From contig JBASGW010000066.1 in assembly GCA_049653745.1 (NCBI GenBank), positions 1 through 25,683 on the forward strand: 25,683 bases of DNA. The letters are read 5' to 3'. Below, piece after piece: positions 7,058 through 14,392 of the stretch. The DNA comes from CANDYO01 sp049653745 (GTDB taxonomy: Bacteria > Pseudomonadota > Alphaproteobacteria > Rickettsiales > CANDYO01). Positions within the stretch are counted from its first letter, which is position 1, and every line of letters begins with the position of its first letter. The position numbers and the translations under genes are program-made. The notes under the pieces are model-generated. The model was not told where the DNA came from. It did no database searches and saw only the letters and a list, made by a program, of their open reading frames with translations.

Positions 7058-9046
7058 ATGCAAAATGAAAAAATATATGTTGAGTTTATAGTTTTAAGTA
7101 ATAGAGAAAAACTTCCCAAGGATATTTCTAAAAATACGCAATCTATAGTTGATTTGCTCCAGAAAGATTCCTTCAGTTCTAAAGAAATTTTAAAGCTATA
7201 CAAAGCTTCAGTTCTTCTGCTAAAGAAAAATATAGAGCCTGTTGCATTGAAGTCTTTGATTAAAGAGTTAGCAATAACTTCTATTAAACAATTAGATATA
7301 TTTGATAGTGAATCTTATTATAGCATTATCAGTTCTTTATTAAAAATTAGTACTTATGAAGGTGCTGTAGATTTACAAAATAGCAATATAAAGAAACTGC
7401 TTTGTAAAGCATTTCAGAATATTAAGGATTCTAATTCCATCCAAGCACCAGAAAATAATGATGTTCAAGAGTTAATTAATAATAACCCAAATTTAGTACA
7501 AGAAAATTTTTCAGAATCTTCTATAGTGGCTGCATTTGAAGCAAATTATCAAAAAAATAAGATATTGCCACCACAAGAGAAAAAGATGCTATTACCAGAG
7601 CTATCATCTGTTGTTTCTTCAGAATATGCTTCTAAAAAAGATAGTCCAGGCAAAGCTGCTAGCAAAAAATTAGCATCAACTGTTGGAGTGGTTAATACGC
7701 TGACTGCCCCAGATTTAACTGTAGCTGAAATCCAAAAACGTATAGATAATGGCAAAGATAAAGATAATTATAATTATAATTATAATTATAACATGGTTCA
7801 AGGCTTTAAAGCCGTTGATATTACTGTGGATCTTATAAGGGTTATAAAAGCTCCTAGCTATGATAACGCAGTAATATTAGCTTCTGATGTTTCTTATACA
7901 CTTAATTTATATTTAGGTCCTCAATCTTATGTATCATTAGGGGCTTCTGCTATTACCACAATGTTAACTCATAACGTGGTTGATGGTTTATTCCATCTTT
8001 TTAAATCTGCTAGTTTTATGTATCTTGAAAAGAGCTATAACCTTAAGGGGAGCTACTATAAAGATAATCTAATAGTAAATACTATATATTCAGGGCTCTA
8101 TACCATTAATAATATTTACTCATTGTTTAATGAAGATAAAGCTAATGAGAGCAATAGCAACATAGATGCGGTAAGAAATAATGATGTTAATACCTATATA
8201 GATGCGGTAAGAAATAATGATGTTAATAAGGTAAAAACCTTATTTCAAGAATTTGTACCTATGTATCCTTATAAAGATGAAAGTGATCTAGATATGTTTT
8301 TGTTAAAGTATAAAAATTCACAGTTAGTTTCATTAAAAGAATTGGCTGAAATAGCAAAATTTTGTGCTAAAAATAATATAGTGATAGAAGATGGTATGGT
8401 TTTTAGGGAGGATTTAATTTTAGCTTCAATAAAGTTTGCTGCTGAGAATATGGATGATAACTCTTTTGATTTATTAAAGTTAGCGGCTAATTCAGTAATA
8501 AAATTTAATGATTTTTTGAAGATGGATAAAGATTTTTCTTTAGTAGATTTAAAGGGGCGCTCGAGTCTTTTAAATTTTAATGAAATGATTTTAGATACAA
8601 ATTTGCTTGGCGTAGCAGTGGCTAAAAATAAAATTGATTATGCCAAATTCCTTCTTGAGTATGGTGTAAATCCTAATGTATTATTAAATGATTTATCTTA
8701 TACAAATATAGCTCTATTGCACGGCAATCAAGATATGTTCAAGTTGCTTTTAAGTTATGGTGCAAAGATTGATTCGCCAGATAGGCCTAATTTCACTTTA
8801 GCAAACTTCATTAAAGAAGGTAATTTAGAAATTACAGAATTACTTTTAAAATGTAAAGCTAGTACTGAAATAAGTGATGGAATTACAGTAAGGGATCTTC
8901 TATCAAGGGAAGAAGTTACTGAAGAAATAAATAAATTATTAGATGATTTTGAATCTGGAGCTGTGGTATATACTGAGGAAGATTGTCCGGCTTTAATTAA
9001 TGTAACATATGCTTATTCACAAAATCCAGATGCTTTAGATATTTAA
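7058..9046 (+). CDS. Large ankyrin-type protein with central hydrophobic region, candidate effector
   Basis: A 662-residue protein from the ATG at 7058; a TTG four codons earlier is less likely. The N-terminal 220 residues are charged and helical, without recognisable domain. An Asn-Tyr repeat (NYNYNYNYN) follows, encoded by a 6-bp tandem repeat. A moderately hydrophobic segment (YTLNLYLGPQSYVSLGASAI and VVDGLFHLF) could touch a membrane. A 12-residue exact duplication (IDAVRNNDVN) follows at 8162-8228. The C-terminal third has degenerate ankyrin repeats: LLGVAVAKNKIDYAKFLLEYG, LLHGNQDMFKLLLSYGA, FIKEGNLEITELLLKCKA. There is no signal peptide. It sits next to another ankyrin gene, separated by ogt. 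I infer a protein-binding, possibly host-directed role from the repeats and the likely lifestyle; nothing shows the target. Confidence 0.82.
   Translation: MQNEKIYVEFIVLSNREKLPKDISKNTQSIVDLLQKDSFSSKEILKLYKASVLLLKKNIEPVALKSLIKELAITSIKQLDIFDSESYYSIISSLLKISTYEGAVDLQNSNIKKLLCKAFQNIKDSNSIQAPENNDVQELINNNPNLVQENFSESSIVAAFEANYQKNKILPPQEKKMLLPELSSVVSSEYASKKDSPGKAASKKLASTVGVVNTLTAPDLTVAEIQKRIDNGKDKDNYNYNYNYNMVQGFKAVDITVDLIRVIKAPSYDNAVILASDVSYTLNLYLGPQSYVSLGASAITTMLTHNVVDGLFHLFKSASFMYLEKSYNLKGSYYKDNLIVNTIYSGLYTINNIYSLFNEDKANESNSNIDAVRNNDVNTYIDAVRNNDVNKVKTLFQEFVPMYPYKDESDLDMFLLKYKNSQLVSLKELAEIAKFCAKNNIVIEDGMVFREDLILASIKFAAENMDDNSFDLLKLAANSVIKFNDFLKMDKDFSLVDLKGRSSLLNFNEMILDTNLLGVAVAKNKIDYAKFLLEYGVNPNVLLNDLSYTNIALLHGNQDMFKLLLSYGAKIDSPDRPNFTLANFIKEGNLEITELLLKCKASTEISDGITVRDLLSREEVTEEINKLLDDFESGAVVYTEEDCPALINVTYAYSQNPDALDI
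7764..7791 (+). repeat. In-frame hexanucleotide tandem repeat (ATAATT, 4.7 copies)
   Basis: Four perfect ATAATT units plus a partial fifth encode alternating Asn-Tyr in the ankyrin protein. Because the unit is six bases, slippage would change protein length by two residues without breaking the frame. Confidence 0.9.
8162..8228 (+). repeat. 36-bp in-frame tandem duplication within the ankyrin gene
   Basis: A 31-base identical block at 8162-8192 recurs at 8198-8228, with a period of 36 bases (12 codons). Identity at all codon positions, including third bases, marks it as a recent duplication. Confidence 0.9.
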
Positions 9047-9059
9047 TATATTTTTGTAT

Positions 9060-9099
9060 GGATAGATAAATTTTAGGCACCTGTAATATTTATCTATCC
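9060..9099. terminator. 12-bp perfect inverted repeat between convergent genes
   Basis: GGATAGATAAAT (9060-9071) and ATTTATCTATCC (9088-9099) form a 12-bp stem with a 16-base loop, between the ankyrin gene (stop at 9046) and birA (ending at 9130). No clear U-run follows on either strand. A transcript-end stem or bidirectional terminator is likely from position, but it is not a canonical intrinsic terminator. Confidence 0.45.
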
Positions 9100-9129
9100 C
9101 TACTTAATAAAGATATTGAATTGTTTAAA

Positions 9130-10101
9130 TTAAGATATTTTAGAATTTATAGAAGTCTCTCCAGAAGAAAAGGCCTGAATTTGGCCATTTTTAAGTTGAA
9201 GCAATAAATTCCCCTGTTCATTAATTCCTTTAGCTATGCCAGAATATTCACCATTATTGAGCTGAATCTCTTGGTTATATAAGCAATCTAGTTGCTGCCA
9301 TTGAGATAAAAACTCTCTTAAGCCATATTTACTAAATTGTTCTAAAGTGGCATTTAAATTATGGATAAGGGCAATGCAAAGCTGGTTGCGATTAACAAAC
9401 TCTCCTGTAATTTTCTTTAGCGAAGTCCATGCTTGGGTGATAACTTCTGAATCTAATAGCATATTAACATTAATACCTATTCCAATTGTGGCAATTGATT
9501 GCCCATAACTTTCTGAGTGCAATTCAATTAAGTTTCCCATGAATTTTTGCCCCATATACATGCCATCATTGGGCCATTTAAGCATGATTGGGGCTGTGAT
9601 ACCAATTTCTTTAATTGCATTTAAGCAAGCTATGCCAACTGCTAAACTTAGGCCATTTAATTCGCTTACATCCTTTTTAAATGGGTAAGAATAAGACATG
9701 TAAATATTCTGACCAAAAGGAGAATGCCAAAAGCGCCCCATTCTGCCTCGGCCACCAGTTTGTGTTTCAGCAAAACAAACTTTACGTTTATCAGGATTAA
9801 GAGTTTTTTTTAAATAATTATTGGTGGAATCTATATTTTCAAATACTTGCACTTCAATATTAGGGGTTGCAATTTCATTTTCTATTTTAACTTTATCTAT
9901 AAGTAATAGCGGCTCTTTCAGTTGATAGCCTTTATTTTTAATTGAAGATATCTCAATGCCATATTCTTCAAGTTTTTTTATTGATTTCCAAACTGCGCTC
10001 CTAGTGATGCCAAGCTTTGAACCAATGCTATCACCATTATGATAATTTAAATCACTAAGAATGGAGGTTATTTGTATAAGGTTAGGAGATAATTTTTTCA
10101 T
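9130..10101 (-). CDS. birA: Bifunctional biotin--protein ligase with N-terminal DNA-binding domain
   Basis: BirA activates biotin with ATP and attaches it to a lysine of biotin-dependent carboxylases such as the acetyl-CoA carboxylase carrier protein. This 323-residue copy has all three domains. The winged helix is at about residues 8-62 (GDSIGSKLGITRSAVWKSIKKL, split, and NKGYQL in the wing). The catalytic domain has the biotin/adenylate loop GGRGRMGR (116-123), KWPND (175-179) and the strand IGIGINVN. The SH3-like C-terminal cap ends the protein. The DNA-binding domain marks it as the class II form, which can repress biotin genes when loaded with biotinyl-AMP. No biotin gene is nearby, so a regulatory target is unknown. 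It is the last gene of the minus-strand run. ATG start; no clear ribosome site. Confidence 0.94.
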   Translation of the reverse strand: MKKLSPNLIQITSILSDLNYHNGDSIGSKLGITRSAVWKSIKKLEEYGIEISSIKNKGYQLKEPLLLIDKVKIENEIATPNIEVQVFENIDSTNNYLKKTLNPDKRKVCFAETQTGGRGRMGRFWHSPFGQNIYMSYSYPFKKDVSELNGLSLAVGIACLNAIKEIGITAPIMLKWPNDGMYMGQKFMGNLIELHSESYGQSIATIGIGINVNMLLDSEVITQAWTSLKKITGEFVNRNQLCIALIHNLNATLEQFSKYGLREFLSQWQQLDCLYNQEIQLNNGEYSGIAKGINEQGNLLLQLKNGQIQAFSSGETSINSKIS

Positions 10102-10159
10102 AAATTTAATTACTAAGTAGATTTATTGGTAGTTGAATCATCAAATCTTTTTAAATATT

Positions 10160-11083
10160 TTATAAAAATTTTCCTAAATCAATATTATCTTCTGAGATAG
10201 ATATATCATCAAATTCTATATCATTATATCCAAGTTTTCGATAAAATATTTCATAATCTGGATTGGCATGTAATTTTATAATATTATAGCCTTTAGATTT
10301 AATCCATTTTTCTAAGAGCTTTATTATATAGCTGCCATAGCCTTTCTTTTTATATGGTTCATCGGTAGCAAGGAATCTTATTGCTGCTATGTTCTTATCT
10401 ATAAATTCTATCATTGCAGCGGAAACTATTTGACTGTCTTTAGATAAAACAAAATGAAAACAATTATTCTCTGTGATGGAGGGATGATTTTTATTATATC
10501 TTATATTAATTGGATCAAAAATTTGGACTTTTATAATGCGATGATATTCTTTCCATTCATTGGGCGTAGCTGTATTAACAAATTTGAATCCACTGAATCC
10601 TGCTTTTACATCAATATTGTTAATAAATTCTTCTTTTCCAAGACAATAAGCCATAATATCATTAGGAAATTTTGCTGCTAATGCTGTCTTGAGTATTTCA
10701 TATTCATTCCGATCATCAGGGTTTTTTCGCATCCAATCTCTAAATTTAAGGTGACGATCAATTTCTGTATTTCCTTGTTCAAAAATATGAACATTATGAG
10801 TTCTAAGCTCTTTGTTTTTTTGGAAATAAAGTCTAAATGGGATGCCATATTCACCTTTTCCTTCATAACTTAAAGCTTCCATATTCTTGTTATTTACCCT
10901 ACAAATATCTTTTACAACTGGAATTATATCAATAATAGGTTTGGCTGATAAATTAGGTATGCTAGTTGAGCCGATATGATGAATACATAAGCAATTGCTG
11001 CCTAATGCTTGTTTAATTTTTATTGCTTCAAGTTTAAATTCTAAGGGCCACTCTGGATTATATGGAGCTATTTCAATTTTCAT
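10160..11083 (-). CDS. GrpB/UPF0157 domain fused to a GNAT acetyltransferase
   Basis: This 307-residue protein has two domains. Residues 1 to about 165 are the GrpB (UPF0157) domain, a nucleotidyltransferase-like fold, with IEIAPYNPEWPLEF, HHIGSTSIPNLSAKPIIDI (the GSTS...K..ID signature), HNVHIFEQGN and HLKFRDWMR. Residues from about 170 to the end are a GNAT acetyltransferase: FVLSKDSQIVSAAMI, RFLATDEPYKKKGYGSYIIKLL (split; the acetyl-CoA loop) and EIFYRKLGYNDIEF. GrpB proteins and such fusions occur in varied bacteria, and a role in coenzyme A metabolism has been suggested for some. The substrate here is unknown. The gene follows yciB by 10 bases, so it is probably in the same transcript. 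No frameshift separates the two domains. Confidence 0.87.
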   Translation of the reverse strand: MKIEIAPYNPEWPLEFKLEAIKIKQALGSNCLCIHHIGSTSIPNLSAKPIIDIIPVVKDICRVNNKNMEALSYEGKGEYGIPFRLYFQKNKELRTHNVHIFEQGNTEIDRHLKFRDWMRKNPDDRNEYEILKTALAAKFPNDIMAYCLGKEEFINNIDVKAGFSGFKFVNTATPNEWKEYHRIIKVQIFDPINIRYNKNHPSITENNCFHFVLSKDSQIVSAAMIEFIDKNIAAIRFLATDEPYKKKGYGSYIIKLLEKWIKSKGYNIIKLHANPDYEIFYRKLGYNDIEFDDISISEDNIDLGKFL

Positions 11084-11093
11084 TATTTAAATA

Positions 11094-11639
11094 TTACTTA
11101 TCACGCATATTCTTAGATAAGAAAGATACCTGTGAAAGAGTGAAAGCTATAATTAAGGCAATTATTCCAAAAACTTTAAATTTTATCCATAGAATTTCAG
11201 GAAGAGTTCTCCAGATAACTTCATTCATTATGGCTAAAGATAAAAAGAAATATCCCCATCTTTTAGAAAAAATAATCCATGCTTGATCATTTAAAGGAAG
11301 CTCTTTATCAAGAAGGTTTTTTAAGAAAATTTTATTGTAACGTAAGCCTATAAATAAAGATCCAGCGAAAATTAAATATAGCACAGTGGGTTTCATTTTA
11401 ATGAATGATGAATTTTTAGTAAATAAAGTGATAGATCCAAGAGCAAGTAAAGCAATGGTGCTATAAAGCAAAACTTTAGGAACTGATTTTTGAAAATAAT
11501 AAGTTGCAGCAACAGAGATTACGCTAAAAACCATTAAGTATTTAGTGGCTATTATTAAGTCGTAATCATAAAGAACATAAGCTCCAAAAAAAACTAATAA
11601 TGGTCCTAATTCGAAAAAAAATTTAAGAAAAGGAGGCAT
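11094..11639 (-). CDS. yciB: YciB/IspZ-family inner-membrane septation protein
   Basis: A 181-residue polytopic membrane protein of the YciB (intracellular septation protein A) family. It opens PPFLKFFFELGPLLVFFGAY, the usual family N-terminus, and has about five hydrophobic stretches (for example LIIATKYLMVFSVISVAATY, VLLYSTIALLALGSITLFT, WGYFFLSLAIMNEVIWRTL). The W-x-x-F-S-K/R-RWGYFF and NE-x-W motifs typical of the family are visible in WIIFSKRWGYFF and MNEVIWRTL. In E. coli the protein interacts with division and cell-wall elongation proteins. I chose the ATG at 11639, which has GAGTG upstream, over an in-frame GTG three codons earlier. It follows the DUF2125 gene by 20 bases. Confidence 0.9.
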   Translation of the reverse strand: MPPFLKFFFELGPLLVFFGAYVLYDYDLIIATKYLMVFSVISVAATYYFQKSVPKVLLYSTIALLALGSITLFTKNSSFIKMKPTVLYLIFAGSLFIGLRYNKIFLKNLLDKELPLNDQAWIIFSKRWGYFFLSLAIMNEVIWRTLPEILWIKFKVFGIIALIIAFTLSQVSFLSKNMRDK

Positions 11640-11659
11640 AAAATTCACTCATATTGTGT

Positions 11660-12706
11660 TTAAGGTGTTGTAATAAATTTATTTACGTACATAGAGACGC
11701 CTAATAACGGCATTCTTCCGATCATAAATTGATTATTTGCAGTGCTAAAAATAGAAGTTTTTATAGGATTATTTTCTTGAATTCCGCCAGTAACTTTATT
11801 AATAGCCTCAAGAATAACTTCTTGCTTTCCTTTTGAAATTACTTGTTTTTTATATAAATTATCTAGTAAAGCATTCCAATTACTAATCTCTAAGCTTAAA
11901 TTAAGTTTTGGAAATTGTATGATTTTATTTTGTTTAATATTCCCAGATAATGAAAGTTTAGTTTGATCTAATAAAAGGTCTAATTGATTAAATACAGCTT
12001 CATCAATTGGATTAGTGGGGCCATTTTTTCTTATTATAAAATTTAGATCAAGATTTAAAGCAATCTTATTAAAATTATGTAAAAAATATTCTTGAGCATT
12101 TAAAACATTTTCTTCTAGATTAATTTTAGCTTCAGTTCTGGTTGAGGCTGGAGGAAGTTGATCAAAATGAAGTTTAATATCGAATTTTTCACTAGCTATT
12201 GCTTGATTATTGAGTGTATTAGAAATCAGAAGTTCATCCGCGTGAAGCTTAAAGTTTTTAAGCTTAAGTTCTAATCCTGCTGTGTTATTAAAACATACTG
12301 CTTCTAATATGCTTAAGCTATTGTTGCTATTGATTTCTTCAAAATTAAGATAGAAGTTACCATTTGAAACAATGGTCAAATGATGGGCTTGGTTTTTTAA
12401 ATTAAAGCTAGTTATAATTTTCTTAGGTAACTGTATATCTAACTCATGAAAGGAGTAATCTGTTTGGGCAGTTATTTTATCAAATTCAATATCTAGTGAA
12501 TTATTATATTTTAATTTAGAGTTTTCTATTGTTACAATAAACTTAAAAGGAAATCCACTAATATCAATTTTTTCAAAAGTTGATGAAAATGCTTCATATT
12601 TATTCTTGCAGGCTTTTTTTATTGCGTTAGCAGTAATAAACCAAGAACTAGCCGTTGCAACTACTAGTGCTATAATTGTAAAAATAAAAATTTTCAAATA
12701 TTTCAT
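11660..12706 (-). CDS. DUF2125-family protein, membrane-anchored, periplasmic
   Basis: A 348-residue protein with an N-terminal membrane segment (IFIFTIIALVVATASSWFIT, residues 6-25) and no other transmembrane stretch, so most of it should face the periplasm. The segment ISGFPFKFIVTIENSKL (about residues 50-66) carries the G-F-P-F-x-F motif by which I recognise DUF2125, a family found mainly in alphaproteobacteria and without an established function. The remainder is beta-rich alternating sequence, as in AsmA-like or lipid-carrier proteins, though I do not claim that fold. It is encoded between the ferredoxin (23-base gap) and yciB (20-base gap), so co-transcription is likely. Confidence 0.75.
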   Translation of the reverse strand: MKYLKIFIFTIIALVVATASSWFITANAIKKACKNKYEAFSSTFEKIDISGFPFKFIVTIENSKLKYNNSLDIEFDKITAQTDYSFHELDIQLPKKIITSFNLKNQAHHLTIVSNGNFYLNFEEINSNNSLSILEAVCFNNTAGLELKLKNFKLHADELLISNTLNNQAIASEKFDIKLHFDQLPPASTRTEAKINLEENVLNAQEYFLHNFNKIALNLDLNFIIRKNGPTNPIDEAVFNQLDLLLDQTKLSLSGNIKQNKIIQFPKLNLSLEISNWNALLDNLYKKQVISKGKQEVILEAINKVTGGIQENNPIKTSIFSTANNQFMIGRMPLLGVSMYVNKFITTP

Positions 12707-12729
12707 AATAGTGGCTTTTACATTAATAT

Positions 12730-13062
12730 TTATTTGCTGCTAATATTTCTTGATGCGGATGGAATGCTAACCCTTAATCCATCTAACTTATCTGTCATTT
12801 TAATTTGACAGCCTAATCTTGAAGTTTGAGTTAATCCAAAAGCTAAATCAAGCATATCTTCTTCTTCTTCTGAAGCAGGAATAAGTTTATCATAAAATTC
12901 TGGGTCAACAATAACATGGCATGTTGAGCAGGCTAAAGAGCCTTCACAGGCGCCTTCTAAAGGCAAGTCATCTTGATGAGCTAATTCTAAAACAGTTTGT
13001 CCATTTATGGCATCAATTGTTTTTTCTGAACCATCTTTATTAACAAAGATAATTTTAGGCAT
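12730..13062 (-). CDS. fdx: [2Fe-2S] ferredoxin, Isc/adrenodoxin type
   Basis: This 110-residue electron carrier has the cluster ligands Cys39, Cys45, Cys48 and Cys85 in the spacing C-x5-C-x2-C...C (EGACEGSLACSTCHV and SRLGCQI) that defines the adrenodoxin/Isc ferredoxin family. EEEEDMLDLAFGLTQTSRLGC is the conserved acidic helix leading to the last ligand. In the Isc system it supplies electrons for sulfur reduction during cluster assembly on IscU. In many bacteria the gene follows hscA; here it is on the minus strand, about 0.9 kb on the other side of iscR. A GGAGA ribosome site precedes the ATG. Confidence 0.93.
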   Translation of the reverse strand: MPKIIFVNKDGSEKTIDAINGQTVLELAHQDDLPLEGACEGSLACSTCHVIVDPEFYDKLIPASEEEEDMLDLAFGLTQTSRLGCQIKMTDKLDGLRVSIPSASRNISSK

Positions 13063-13091
13063 AATTTATTCTCCATTTAGAAAAAGTTTTT

Positions 13092-13128
13092 TTGAGATTA
13101 TTTATATACTAGATTTTAAAAATCTCAA
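13092..13128. repeat. Inverted repeat between hydrolase and ferredoxin genes
   Basis: TTGAGATT (13092-13099) and AATCTCAA (13121-13128) are perfect complements with a 21-base loop, and an inner near-palindrome AGATTTT-A-AAAATCT overlaps it (13111-13125). It sits in the 70-base gap between two minus-strand genes. It may attenuate or process the transcript. There is no U-run on the minus strand. Confidence 0.3.
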
Positions 13129-13132
13129 TAGC

Positions 13133-13828
13133 TTATTCCATTGATAATTGTCTTCTTCTGCGATCGGGTTTAGTTTTTCTTGGTTTAGAATGAAGAACTT
13201 TTTCAGTAATATAGTTGCTTACAGTTTCCACTAGGTCTTCAGTTTTTTCACGGAAAAAGTGATCCGCCCCAAAAATAACTTGATAATCAATATCAGTGTT
13301 TTTTTGTTTTGAAATTCTATCAACAAATTCTGAAACAGCATTTTCACTAACAATGCTATCTTGCTCTCCTTGAACCACAAGTCCAGGAACAGGGCATGGT
13401 GAAAGGAAAGAAAAATCAAATTTATTTACAGGAGGAGATACCACAGCAAAGCCTTGAATTTCAGGGCGACGCATCATTAATTGCATAGCTATCCATGCTC
13501 CAAAAGAAAATCCACTAATCCAAAAATTAGAAACATCTGGATTTTGAGTTTGTAACCAATCTAAAGCTGTGGCAGCATCTGTTAATTCTCCAGCTCCATT
13601 ATCAAATTTTCCTTGCGATCTTCCAACGCCTCTGAAATTGATTCTTAAAACAGAAAAATTACTTTGTTTAAAAGCGTTATATAATGAATAAACAACCTTA
13701 TTATTCATTGTTCCGCCGTAAAGTGGGTGTGGATGCAAAATTAAAGCAGCCGGGGCATTTCTTTCAGTTGATTGGTGATATCTGCCTTCAATTCTTCCTT
13801 CTGGACCATTAAATATTACTTCTGGCAT
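13133..13828 (-). CDS. Alpha/beta hydrolase (COG2945-like)
   Basis: A 231-residue alpha/beta hydrolase of the short family often annotated as 'alpha/beta superfamily hydrolase' in alphaproteobacteria. The oxyanion region is LILHPHPLYGGTMNNKVV, with the characteristic HPHP-x-x-GG-x-M motif. The nucleophile serine is in the elbow GFSFGAW (about residues 106-112), the acid is probably in VQGEQDSIV, and the histidine is in GADHFF. The C-terminus is a basic tail (KPRKTKPDRRRRQL). The substrate is unknown; carboxylester or thioester hydrolysis is usual for the fold. It is divergent from iscR, with 129 bases between starts. It begins the minus-strand run that includes the ferredoxin. Confidence 0.88.
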   Translation of the reverse strand: MPEVIFNGPEGRIEGRYHQSTERNAPAALILHPHPLYGGTMNNKVVYSLYNAFKQSNFSVLRINFRGVGRSQGKFDNGAGELTDAATALDWLQTQNPDVSNFWISGFSFGAWIAMQLMMRRPEIQGFAVVSPPVNKFDFSFLSPCPVPGLVVQGEQDSIVSENAVSEFVDRISKQKNTDIDYQVIFGADHFFREKTEDLVETVSNYITEKVLHSKPRKTKPDRRRRQLSME

Positions 13829-13853
13829 AATATATTCTTTCTCTATAAAAAAG

Positions 13854-13882
13854 TTGACTAAAATAATAGGATAATTTACAAT
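13854..13882 (+). promoter_or_regulatory. iscR promoter with possible IscR operator half-site
   Basis: TTGACT (13854-13859) and TACAAT (13877-13882) are spaced by exactly 17 bases, one mismatch each from the sigma-70 consensus, and predict a start near 13889, about 69 bases before the iscR ATG. The -35 box lies in AGTTGACTAAAAT, which matches the left half of the type 1 IscR site (TTGACTAAAT-like). The right half (ATAGGATAAT) is much weaker. Repression of the operon by [2Fe-2S]-IscR is therefore plausible but not established. Confidence 0.65.
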
Positions 13883-13957
13883 AAAAGCATTATAATTGAA
13901 TAAACAGTATAGTTTTTTTATTAAATTAGCAACTAAATTTGCAGAGAGAAATTTTTT

Positions 13958-14380
13958 ATGATGTTAACTACTAAAGGTAGATACTCTGTGATGGCCATGG
14001 TTGATATAGCTTTTTATAGCGCTGATTCTCTTGATAAAGCTATAGCTCTTCATGAAATTTCTAAAAGGCAAGAAATTCCTATAGGTTATCTTGAGCAGCT
14101 ATTTATAAAATTAAGAAAAATGAACTTAGTAATATCAGTCAAGGGGCCAGGAGGTGGATATAAATTAGCTAGGCAGGCTAAGGACATAACTGTTCTTGAA
14201 ATAATTGATGCTGTGGGTGAATCTTTAAAAATAACTCGTTGCAATAACACAGATGGTAAGGGCTGTTTGATAACTCAAAAGAAAATATGTTTTACTCACA
14301 CCTTATGGGATGGTTTAGGGAAACAGATAAAGGGTTATTTAGATTCTGTAACCCTTGAAGATATTTGTAATAAAGTTTAG
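13958..14380 (+). CDS. iscR: Rrf2-family Fe-S-sensing transcriptional regulator IscR
   Basis: The first gene of the isc operon encodes a 140-residue Rrf2-family winged-helix regulator. MLTTKGRYSVMAMVDIA is the typical start. The DNA-reading helix lies in IPIGYLEQLFIKLRKMNLV, and the wing is SVKGPGGGYKLA. Cys95, Cys103 and Cys111, with His114 (ITRCN...GKGC...KKICFTH), provide the [2Fe-2S] ligands, with seven residues between cysteines instead of the five in E. coli IscR. In characterised systems the cluster-bound form represses the isc operon, so expression follows Fe-S demand. GAGAG lies before two adjacent ATGs; the first is used here. Confidence 0.93.
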   Translation: MMLTTKGRYSVMAMVDIAFYSADSLDKAIALHEISKRQEIPIGYLEQLFIKLRKMNLVISVKGPGGGYKLARQAKDITVLEIIDAVGESLKITRCNNTDGKGCLITQKKICFTHTLWDGLGKQIKGYLDSVTLEDICNKV

Positions 14381-14392
14381 ATATTGAGTGAT

